A model generated the notes under the pieces. The model did no database searches and had not been told where the DNA came from. It saw only the letters and a program-made list of their open reading frames with translations. From DATKMG01 sp035541995 (GTDB taxonomy: Bacteria > Acidobacteriota > Terriglobia > Versatilivoradales > Versatilivoraceae), in NCBI GenBank assembly GCA_035541995.1, contig DATKMG010000358.1, positions 1-5,832 of the forward strand: 5,832 nt of DNA. Direction: 5' to 3'. Position 1 is the first letter of the stretch; each line of letters begins with the position of its first letter. Positions 1 to 5,701 of this stretch are shown here, one piece after another. The position numbers were made by a program, and so were the translations under genes.

Positions 1-183
1 GGCATCGATCAATCGTATCCGAGCCGGGACCGGCTTTCCTGTAGCCTTATCCACAATCAGGCAAGTCAAAGACGTATCAGAAGTCCCGGCAGACTGCCCA
101 TCTGATTCCAGCGATCGGGAAAGGAACAAGCCGGCTCCAGTCAAGCCAATATTTCTCATAAGCTTTCGACGATGAAGTGGCAT
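1..183 (-). CDS. Tat-exported protein, N-terminal fragment (possibly CehA/McbA-type metallohydrolase or carboxypeptidase-regulatory-like domain)
   Basis: Only the first 61 codons are present; the frame is open to the left edge. Translation starts at an ATG (183-181) with AAGGAG six bases upstream. The N-terminus carries paired arginines at residues 5-6 in the context HRRKLMRN, then a mildly hydrophobic stretch (residues 11-21, NIGLTGAGLFL). This resembles a twin-arginine signal, so export of a folded, perhaps cofactor-bearing protein is inferred. A later ATG at residue 9 would lose the arginine pair, so the first ATG is preferred. After a Ser/Gly/Thr-rich spacer, residues 39-61 read as a beta strand and turn, ending IVDKATGKPVPARIRLIDA. 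This is typical of small Ig-like or carboxypeptidase-regulatory-like modules, and similar segments open many CehA/McbA-type PHP-fold metallohydrolases. The catalytic part lies outside the window, so the product name is a guess; export is better supported. The 10-base gap to the upstream dehydrogenase indicates a shared transcript. Confidence 0.6.
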   Translation of the reverse strand, partial: MPLHRRKLMRNIGLTGAGLFLSRSLESDGQSAGTSDTSLTCLIVDKATGKPVPARIRLIDA

Positions 184-189
184 CTTCAG

Positions 190-195
190 CTCCTT
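190..195 (-). promoter_or_regulatory. Ribosome binding site AAGGAG of the Tat-exported protein, overlapping the upstream stop codon
   Basis: Read on the minus strand, the stop codon of the dehydrogenase and this Shine-Dalgarno motif form TAAGGAG, followed by six bases and the ATG at 183. The overlap places the next initiation site within reach of ribosomes that have just terminated, so translational coupling of the two leftward genes is likely. The motif also supports the ATG at 183 over the later in-frame ATG at 159. Confidence 0.65.
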
Positions 196-1264
196 ATTTC
201 ATCACTTTTAGTTTTTCGACGATGGCATCCGTCACTTGTGTCGTTCTTGCATTGCCGCCCAGGTCGGGTGTGAGCACCTTGCGTTCGGCAGTCGTCGCCT
301 TGATGGCAGCGTGAATCATTTCCGCTGCTTTTTTCTCGCCGATGAAATCGAGCATCATGGCGCCGCACCAGATCATCGCAATCGGATTCGCAATGCCTTT
401 GCCGACAATGTCCGGCGCAGAGCCATGCACCGGTTCGAACATCGATGGATACGTGCGTTCGGGATTGATGTTACCGCTCGGTGCAAGCCCCATACTTCCC
501 ACGATCGCCGCGCCCAGATCGGTGAGAATATCGCCGAATAAATTGGACGCGACAACGACGTCCAGCGATTCGGGGCGCAGAACGAAACGCGCCGAGAGCG
601 CATCGACCAATACGCGCTCAAGCTTGACCTCTGGGTATTCCTTGCCTATCTCGTCAACGATCTCGTCCCAGAACGTCATCGAATGTTGTTGCGCGTTCGA
701 TTTCGTTGCGCTGACAAGATTCTTGCGGCGGCTTTGTGCCAGCTGGTACGAATATCGCACAACACGCTCGATGCCAGTACGCGTAAACAACGACGTTTCA
801 ACGGCAACTTCGCTGTTCAAATTATGATGTGCGCGTCCCCCCGCGCCAATGTATTCGCCTTCGGTGTTTTCGCGGATGACGACGAAATCAATGTCGCCCA
901 CTTTTTTGTCGGCGAGCGGACTCTTGATCCCGGGAATCAATTCACTTGGACGATAACACACGTACTGCTCGAACCCCTGGCAAATAGGCAAGCGCAAGCC
1001 GCGCAGTGAAATATGGTCCGGCACAGTGGGGAAGCCAACCGCGCCAAAATAGATCGCATCGAACGGTTTGAGAATTTTCAATCCGTCTTCCGCCATCATT
1101 CTGCCCGTTTTCAAGTAATACTCGCAGCCCCAGGGAAAGTATTCGTACCTGAGCTTGAACGAGCCAGTGATGAGTGCGATGGTGTCCAGCAAGCGCACGC
1201 CTTCCGGCGCAACTTCATTCCCAATGCCATCGCCGGGGATGACGGCAATATTGTACTCTTTCAA
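194..1264 (-). CDS. Tartrate dehydrogenase / D-malate dehydrogenase (decarboxylating), NAD-dependent (TtuC/DmlA type)
   Basis: This 356-residue cytoplasmic enzyme belongs to the isocitrate/isopropylmalate dehydrogenase superfamily. Family members oxidise tartrate to oxaloglycolate or oxidatively decarboxylate D-malate to pyruvate and CO2, using NAD and a divalent metal. Visible motifs are PGDGIG (10-15), the tartrate-type block VPDHISLRGLRLPICQGF (81-98), RENTEGEYIG (131-140), SATKSN (185-190) and HGSAPDIVGKGIANP (280-294). By family analogy Tyr138 and Lys188 are catalytic, Asp221, Asp245 and Asp249 bind metal, and Arg91, Arg105 and Arg131 hold the substrate carboxylates. Asp285-Ile286 in the cofactor loop favours NAD over NADP. 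Length is normal. The start is TTG: an in-frame TGA lies two codons upstream (1270-1268), and PGDGIG sits at the usual distance from this start. Substrate preference among tartrate, D-malate and related acids cannot be decided here; isopropylmalate is less likely given the VPDHISLRGLRLPICQGF block. Confidence 0.9.
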   Translation of the reverse strand: MKEYNIAVIPGDGIGNEVAPEGVRLLDTIALITGSFKLRYEYFPWGCEYYLKTGRMMAEDGLKILKPFDAIYFGAVGFPTVPDHISLRGLRLPICQGFEQYVCYRPSELIPGIKSPLADKKVGDIDFVVIRENTEGEYIGAGGRAHHNLNSEVAVETSLFTRTGIERVVRYSYQLAQSRRKNLVSATKSNAQQHSMTFWDEIVDEIGKEYPEVKLERVLVDALSARFVLRPESLDVVVASNLFGDILTDLGAAIVGSMGLAPSGNINPERTYPSMFEPVHGSAPDIVGKGIANPIAMIWCGAMMLDFIGEKKAAEMIHAAIKATTAERKVLTPDLGGNARTTQVTDAIVEKLKVMK

Positions 1265-1268
1265 AGTT

Positions 1269-1274
1269 CACCTC
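1269..1274 (-). promoter_or_regulatory. Ribosome binding site GAGGTG for the TTG-started dehydrogenase
   Basis: On the minus strand GCGAGGTGAACT directly precedes the TTG at 1264. The GAGG core is six bases from the start, a normal spacing. With the in-frame TGA between motif and start codon, it fixes the unusual TTG start. Confidence 0.6.
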
Positions 1275-1327
1275 GCAGTGAGATCAGCCAGCCGCGCCGC
1301 GTATACAGACTTAAACAGCGAACCGAT

Positions 1328-1356
1328 TTCACAACTTTCTGCCTAATCATTATATG
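1328..1356 (+). promoter_or_regulatory. Candidate sigma-70-like promoter for the rightward operon
   Basis: TTCACA (1328-1333) and TATATG (1351-1356) are separated by 17 bases, matching the -35 consensus at five of six positions and the -10 at four of six. Transcription would start near 1363, giving a leader of about 85 bases before the GH59 start codon. It is the best-spaced pair I found in the intergenic region, but it is a by-eye match, and sigma specificity in this organism is unknown. Confidence 0.35.
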
Positions 1357-1403
1357 CTTGTAAGAAAGTCGGGGCATCTAGTTCTTCTTTCACTGCAACC
1401 GAC

Positions 1404-1413
1404 ACAAATTTGT
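1404..1413. promoter_or_regulatory. Perfect 10-base palindrome ACAAATTTGT, possible operator
   Basis: The half-sites ACAAA and TTTGT are exactly complementary, and the site lies downstream of the candidate promoter and upstream of the ribosome binding site. That is a suitable place for a repressor to block the rightward operon. It is short, AT-rich and has no recognised regulator, so chance occurrence is quite possible. Confidence 0.2.
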
Positions 1414-1428
1414 AGTTGATGAAAAGGT

Positions 1429-1435
1429 AAGGAGG
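1429..1435 (+). promoter_or_regulatory. Ribosome binding site AAGGAGG of the GH59 gene, long spacer
   Basis: This is a near-complete Shine-Dalgarno sequence, but 13 bases separate it from the ATG at 1449, longer than the usual 5-9. No in-frame start codon lies in between, and the next in-frame ATG (1485) would cut into the signal peptide, so 1449 is kept as the start. Confidence 0.6.
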
Positions 1436-1448
1436 CAGAGCCAAATTT

Positions 1449-3383
1449 ATGAAAATCCAGCCTTCATGGATCTTTGCTGCACTGATGTTTCTATCCACAA
1501 ATCTATTGAACGCACAGGTTTCGATAACCCTGGACGGGAAAGACAATGGGAGAGTCTTTGAGGGAATCGGGGCCGTGAGCGCGGGGGCCTCCACGCGCCT
1601 GCTGCCCGACTATCCGGAGAAACAGCGCCGCGAGGTACTGGACTATCTTTTCAAGCCGAGATTTGGCGCAGGATTCCAGCATCTGAAAGTCGAAATCGGC
1701 GGGGGCGAGAATTCCACTTGCGGCAGCGAGCCAACCCATGTGCTGGTGCGGGAGGAATTAACGAAACCCAAAGCGCGGGGCTACGAGTTCTGGCTCATGG
1801 CCGAGGCGCGCCGCCGTAATCCGCGGATCATCCTGGACTGCCTCCCCTGGACCTATCCAAGATGGATCTCAGACCGGTTCTCACAGGACTCAGCCGACTG
1901 GTTTGCCGCCTTCCTGGAGGTGGCAAGGAAACAATTCGGTCTTGAATTGGATTGGGTGGCAGCGGCCCAAAACGAACAGGGGACAGATGTCAGCTGGATC
2001 AAGAACTTCCTTCGCCCCACGCTGGACCGGCATGGCTTCAAAAATGTTAAACTCCAAGCCCCTGACGACGACAGCGAATACTGGCAGTTTTTCGACCAGT
2101 TGGAAAAGGATCCGGAACTGGACCGGATTGTCAAGGCCGTGGGGTATCATTACGTGGATGGCCGCGAGCCCTGGCAGATAGATCAGGTGGCCAACCGCAA
2201 TGCCACAATCCGCGCCAAGCGATCGGGCAAACCGCTCTGGGCCAGCGAGGAATGGAGCCAGTCGGGCGGAGGATGGGGAGACAAAGGAGCCCTCTATGTG
2301 GCCAGGCTCATGAACAAACTCTATTCCAGGGACCGCATCACCAAATTTGAAATCTGGTGCCCCATCGACTCCATCTATGACCAGATCATTTGGGGCGATA
2401 CCGGCGCGATGCAGGCCGATCAGCCCTGGAGCGGTCATTACGAAGTGTGGCCGGCGGTCTGGGCCATTGCCCACACGACGCAATTTGCCGAGCCGGGCTG
2501 GCGTTACCTTGACGCCGCCTGCGGACCTTTCTCATCTGGCACCTGGCGTGGATCCCATGTGGCCCTGCGCAACCCCGGCACAGGGGACTGGAGTTTGATC
2601 CTTGTCACAGGAGACGCGTTGGAGGTGAACGTGTCGGTACAGGGAGGCCTGAAAACCAAGCCCTTGCGGGTCTGGAAATCCAATGATCGGGAACAATTTA
2701 TTCGGCAACCGGAATTAAATCCGCCGGACGGAAAATTCAGCCTTTATCTTGAGGCCGATTCGATTTATTCCATCACCACCACCACAGGACAACAAAAAGG
2801 AAACCATGGGACCCCTCCCGAGAAAAGGGCTTTCCCGTTTCCTTTCCACGAAGATTTTGAAAATTGCCGGCCTGGAGACACTCCCCATTTCTTTTCGGAT
2901 CAGAAGGGCTCATTTGAAGTCTGTGACACACCGGGTGGAGGGCATGCACTCACCGAAATCGCTCCCCAGGAGGGCATTCTCTGGTACGACAACAAACTCT
3001 TGAAACCCCATACGCTGTTTGGCGACAAGGACTGGAAAGATTATGCAATTTCAGCCGATGTATGGATTGCCGCAGGGGATGTCGAAGTGGGTGGCCGCTA
3101 TGGCCATCGTGATAACCTCGGCTACCGCTTGACGCTGAGCCGGGACGGCAGGTGGAGACTGAACTGGCAAATGCAAACGCTGGCCTCTGGGAAATTGGAA
3201 ACCTTCGATGCCGGTCGATGGCACCGCTTGCGCTTGACCATGATGGGACCCCAAATCTGTGGCAGCCTGGACGGCCAAGAGCTTGCCCACGTCGAGGAAA
3301 AGTCTGGTCGGTCCGGGATGGCCTTTCTGGCCTGCACTTACGATCATAACCTGTTTGACAATGTGGCGGTGACCGCACCATGA
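1449..3383 (+). CDS. Secreted GH59 galactocerebrosidase-like beta-galactosidase
   Basis: This 644-residue protein is colinear with animal galactosylceramidase (GALC, glycoside hydrolase family 59). A signal peptide covers residues 1-22, with probable cleavage after LNA. The TIM barrel spans about 30-340 (FEGIGAVSAG near 38-47, YLFKPRFGAG 66-75, HLKVEIGG 78-85), a beta-sandwich about 345-450, and a C-terminal lectin-like domain about 465-642 (DWKDYAISADVWI 528-540, LFDN 635-638). By alignment with remembered GALC, Glu176 in QNE is the acid/base (GALC Glu182) and Glu267 in WASEEW the nucleophile (Glu258). Thr90, Trp134 and Trp303 match the galactose contacts Thr93, Trp135 and Trp291. The family is retaining and removes terminal beta-galactose. 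The GALC loop with Arg380 appears missing and a Gln replaces the Trp before Asn-Glu, so galactosylceramide need not be the substrate. Coupling to the downstream exolyase suggests a galactosylated polysaccharide. It probably acts in the periplasm or outside the cell. Confidence 0.9.
   Translation: MKIQPSWIFAALMFLSTNLLNAQVSITLDGKDNGRVFEGIGAVSAGASTRLLPDYPEKQRREVLDYLFKPRFGAGFQHLKVEIGGGENSTCGSEPTHVLVREELTKPKARGYEFWLMAEARRRNPRIILDCLPWTYPRWISDRFSQDSADWFAAFLEVARKQFGLELDWVAAAQNEQGTDVSWIKNFLRPTLDRHGFKNVKLQAPDDDSEYWQFFDQLEKDPELDRIVKAVGYHYVDGREPWQIDQVANRNATIRAKRSGKPLWASEEWSQSGGGWGDKGALYVARLMNKLYSRDRITKFEIWCPIDSIYDQIIWGDTGAMQADQPWSGHYEVWPAVWAIAHTTQFAEPGWRYLDAACGPFSSGTWRGSHVALRNPGTGDWSLILVTGDALEVNVSVQGGLKTKPLRVWKSNDREQFIRQPELNPPDGKFSLYLEADSIYSITTTTGQQKGNHGTPPEKRAFPFPFHEDFENCRPGDTPHFFSDQKGSFEVCDTPGGGHALTEIAPQEGILWYDNKLLKPHTLFGDKDWKDYAISADVWIAAGDVEVGGRYGHRDNLGYRLTLSRDGRWRLNWQMQTLASGKLETFDAGRWHRLRLTMMGPQICGSLDGQELAHVEEKSGRSGMAFLACTYDHNLFDNVAVTAP
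3380..3383 (+). promoter_or_regulatory. ATGA stop/start overlap coupling the GH59 and exolyase-like genes
   Basis: The ATG at 3380-3382 and the TGA at 3381-3383 share bases. Only a poor ribosome binding motif (GGCGGTG, about 3365-3371) precedes the start. This arrangement is typical of termination-reinitiation and implies near-stoichiometric synthesis of the two exported enzymes. Confidence 0.75.
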
Positions 3384-5701
3384 TCAAACCAAAGAAAAAC
3401 ATACCGCTTCTTGGCCCATTTTGGGCGCTTATCACCGCGTCGATTTGGCTGAGTCTCGTTCTTGCATCAAAAGCGATTGGAGCCGGGTCCCTTAGCATTC
3501 CAATAATCGTGGAAAACAGCTCAAAGGAGGCAGCTGAGGCGGCACCTGTGTCGGCGGGAATCCCATTCGGAAGAAAAACTCTCACCGATGTGAAAATGCT
3601 TACCCTCACGGGTCTAGACGGCAAGGCCGTGCCGCTGCAGGCGCAGTGCCTTTCCAAGTGGCCCGACGGCTCTAGCCGATGGGTGCTGGTCGATTTCCAG
3701 GCCGGGGTCGCTGGCGGAGCAAGGAGCGAGTTTACCTTGACGGCCCGCAGGAAGCAGGTGGCGGTTGTTGATCCCGTCATGGTTAAGCGCGGCGCCAGTA
3801 AGGTGACGTTCGACAACGGGATAGTGAGGTTCAGCATCGCCAAAGATAGCGCGTTCTCAAGCCTCTCGTCATCAGACTCGAAGGTGGGCACGGAAATTAC
3901 GTCGGTAGTGGCAATAGGTCCGAAGGACAAGCAGATCACGTCGAAGACCGTGGTCGACTCGCTCAAAGTCTATGCGGAGGGTCCGATCCGCGCCGCGGTA
4001 TCCATCAGTGGGAGGAGGATTTACTCGGATGGCATGGAGGGGCCGTTCTCGCAGCGAGTGGAGATGTTCGCCGCGAGTCCCTACATAAGGGTCGAAGACA
4101 CGTTCATCTATGCGCACTTCCCTGGAACGCATGCAAAACCGGAGAACCCGTTAGGCCGGTGGGCACTGGAGCTCAAGGGAACGGGTGATGCGAAGAGGCT
4201 CATGATAGCCCCTCTCATCGCGGACGAGGAGGCCGAAGGGCTCGTTGTGAAAGACACTTCGGTAGCATTCTGGGGGCTCGAAAACCCGTTTGACCTGTCG
4301 CGGCACACGGATGAAGAGCTGATGGGCGAGGACACTCCTGGGATTGCACTCGGTCTGGGCAAATCCTGTGCTGCGGTTGTCGGCATCCGCCCGGAATCGA
4401 ACAGATCGGCTAAGGAAGGGTTCCCATCCAGGGGGTTGTGGGCACACACTCTGCCTCAGGTTTACGCCGCCAGCGGGGCGCTCGGCGATTTTGCCCCGGA
4501 GATACCCGGCCAGTTCGTCGAGGCTGAGGAGGGAATGACGCAAATTATCGGCTTCTGGCTGTGGTGGCAGGACAACGATCCTAAGGGTTCCTTCGGCAAG
4601 GGGCCATGGCACGGCCTCTTCGACTGGGGCGACTGGCAGCTCAGGTACAGCGACGTGCACGGGAAGCCGACCGGCTGGCCTTACTACGAAGGGCGGTACG
4701 GCTGGGACTGTAACGAAATGGATACGACTCTCATGCTCTGGAACGTTTTTCTTCATACTGGCCGCCCCGAGTACTGGCGCGCCGCCTTCGCCATGAGCCG
4801 CCACACGATGGACGTCGACATGATTAACGTCGACTACCGCAAGTATCGACTCCCCGACTACGTCTACGACCCTCACAGGTACGACGCCCCGTGGAAGGAG
4901 GGGCAGGACCGCCTGAAGGCTATCAATACCATCGGCCTTGGGCGGCGGCATAACGTCCAGCACTGGGGCAACGGGGTGGGCGATACTCGCCACACTTGGA
5001 ACGGCGGCGTCATCATGGACTATTACCTGACGGGAAACCGCAGGGCGTTTGATGCGGCCATCGCCATGGCCGACATGCACATGCAGAGAATATGGGGCTA
5101 TGCGGCGGGCGAGTATGCGCTTAGCCTCTGGTGCATCAATAACGCTTGGGAGTTGACGGGCGACAAGAAATACCTCGACGAATTCCAATACCGCCTCGCC
5201 GTGCTGCACAAACTCATGCTGCCGGACGGCTCGATGCCGGAGCACCTGGACTTCGACAAGCAGAAGGCATATCCGGAGGTCGATGGAGACCACGGCGCAT
5301 ACATGGACATACCGCTCGATTACATATCAAACGCGCTTGTAGAACACTACGCTGACAGCGGGGACCCGCGCGCGAAGGACATTCTGTTTAAGATTGCCGG
5401 TAGGATCATGAAAGCTGAAGTGCGGAAATACGATGGCTACCAGGACGTCGACACGTTCCGGATACTTGCATGGGCATATGAGGAGACAGGTAATGCTCGT
5501 TTCCTCGACCGGGCGAAATTCTACCTCACTACCATGCAGACCAAACCGCTGGCCAAATGGCCTTCGAACGCGAAGGAATGGGTAGACATGACCTACCGCC
5601 TGCTTGAGCCGCACGGCTGGCAGATAAGGCATGTGGGACCCGGCGTGAGGATGCTCCCCTATCTGCTTCGGGCAATGGCTGATGAGGAGAAAACTAAGTA
5701 G
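3380..5701 (+). CDS. Secreted exo-rhamnogalacturonan lyase-like protein (PcRGLX/YetA family, PL26-related)
   Basis: This 773-residue exported protein begins with a lysine-rich n-region, a hydrophobic core (about 9-30) and a likely cleavage site after AIGA (35). Residues 37-125 look like the RIFT-barrel domain of the PcRGLX/YetA family: VSAGIPFGRKTLTD (57-70), then a hydrophobic strand, DGKAVPLQAQ (80-89) and KWPDGSSRWVLVDF (93-106). A beta-rich central part follows (about 130-430). A helical toroid-like domain (about 440-770) contains YYEGRYGWDCNEMD (435-448), HWGNGVGDTRHTWNGG (528-543) and GDHGAYMDIPLDY (636-648), rich in the His, Tyr, Arg and Trp expected of a polysaccharide-binding cleft. 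Characterised PL26 enzymes cleave rhamnogalacturonan I from the chain end by beta-elimination. Many bacterial relatives are untested, so family membership is firmer than activity or substrate. The ATG overlaps the GH59 stop codon (ATGA), with only a weak GGCGGTG upstream, so initiation probably depends on translation of the GH59 gene. Confidence 0.8.
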   Translation: MIKPKKNIPLLGPFWALITASIWLSLVLASKAIGAGSLSIPIIVENSSKEAAEAAPVSAGIPFGRKTLTDVKMLTLTGLDGKAVPLQAQCLSKWPDGSSRWVLVDFQAGVAGGARSEFTLTARRKQVAVVDPVMVKRGASKVTFDNGIVRFSIAKDSAFSSLSSSDSKVGTEITSVVAIGPKDKQITSKTVVDSLKVYAEGPIRAAVSISGRRIYSDGMEGPFSQRVEMFAASPYIRVEDTFIYAHFPGTHAKPENPLGRWALELKGTGDAKRLMIAPLIADEEAEGLVVKDTSVAFWGLENPFDLSRHTDEELMGEDTPGIALGLGKSCAAVVGIRPESNRSAKEGFPSRGLWAHTLPQVYAASGALGDFAPEIPGQFVEAEEGMTQIIGFWLWWQDNDPKGSFGKGPWHGLFDWGDWQLRYSDVHGKPTGWPYYEGRYGWDCNEMDTTLMLWNVFLHTGRPEYWRAAFAMSRHTMDVDMINVDYRKYRLPDYVYDPHRYDAPWKEGQDRLKAINTIGLGRRHNVQHWGNGVGDTRHTWNGGVIMDYYLTGNRRAFDAAIAMADMHMQRIWGYAAGEYALSLWCINNAWELTGDKKYLDEFQYRLAVLHKLMLPDGSMPEHLDFDKQKAYPEVDGDHGAYMDIPLDYISNALVEHYADSGDPRAKDILFKIAGRIMKAEVRKYDGYQDVDTFRILAWAYEETGNARFLDRAKFYLTTMQTKPLAKWPSNAKEWVDMTYRLLEPHGWQIRHVGPGVRMLPYLLRAMADEEKTK

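Larger units (their letters stand above)
1265..1448. other. Divergent intergenic region between the two operons
   Basis: These 184 bases separate the leftward dehydrogenase operon from the rightward glycosidase/exolyase operon, so they should contain both promoters and any shared operator. A plausible rightward promoter (1328-1356), a 10-base palindrome (1404-1413) and the rightward ribosome binding site are visible. No convincing sigma-70-type promoter is visible for the leftward genes: a TATACG-like hexamer near 1305-1300 has no matching -35 box at the right distance. No RNA gene or riboswitch is recognised. Confidence 0.75.

Noticed and set aside
342..827. 161-codon plus-strand open frame inside the dehydrogenase gene
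   Set aside because: It is antisense to conserved dehydrogenase motifs and its Ser/Arg/Thr-rich translation matches no family.
194..1264. 3-isopropylmalate dehydrogenase (leuB) or isocitrate dehydrogenase
   Set aside because: The VPDHISLRGLRLPICQGF block and the SGNINPERTYPSMFEPVHGS stretch are typical of the tartrate/D-malate group, and no leucine-pathway genes are adjacent.
1890..2483. 197-codon minus-strand open frame inside the GH59 barrel
   Set aside because: It is antisense to the most conserved catalytic region of GH59 and has no domain or start signal.
1449..3383. GH30 glucosylceramidase-like enzyme
   Set aside because: GH30 shares the (beta/alpha)8 fold and an N-E acid/base, but the FEGIGAVSAG, YLFKPRFGAG, PWSGHYEVW and AHTTQF segments and the C-terminal lectin-like domain follow GALC (GH59).
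2950..3966. 338-codon minus-strand open frame across the GH59/exolyase junction
   Set aside because: It overlaps the ends of two real genes on the other strand, is rich in Arg/Ser/Pro and has no family resemblance.
4151..5293. 380-codon open frame on the minus strand inside the exolyase-like gene
   Set aside because: It is antisense to a well-supported exported enzyme, shows no recognisable domain, has composition typical of reverse reading of a GC-rich gene, and has no ribosome binding site I could support.
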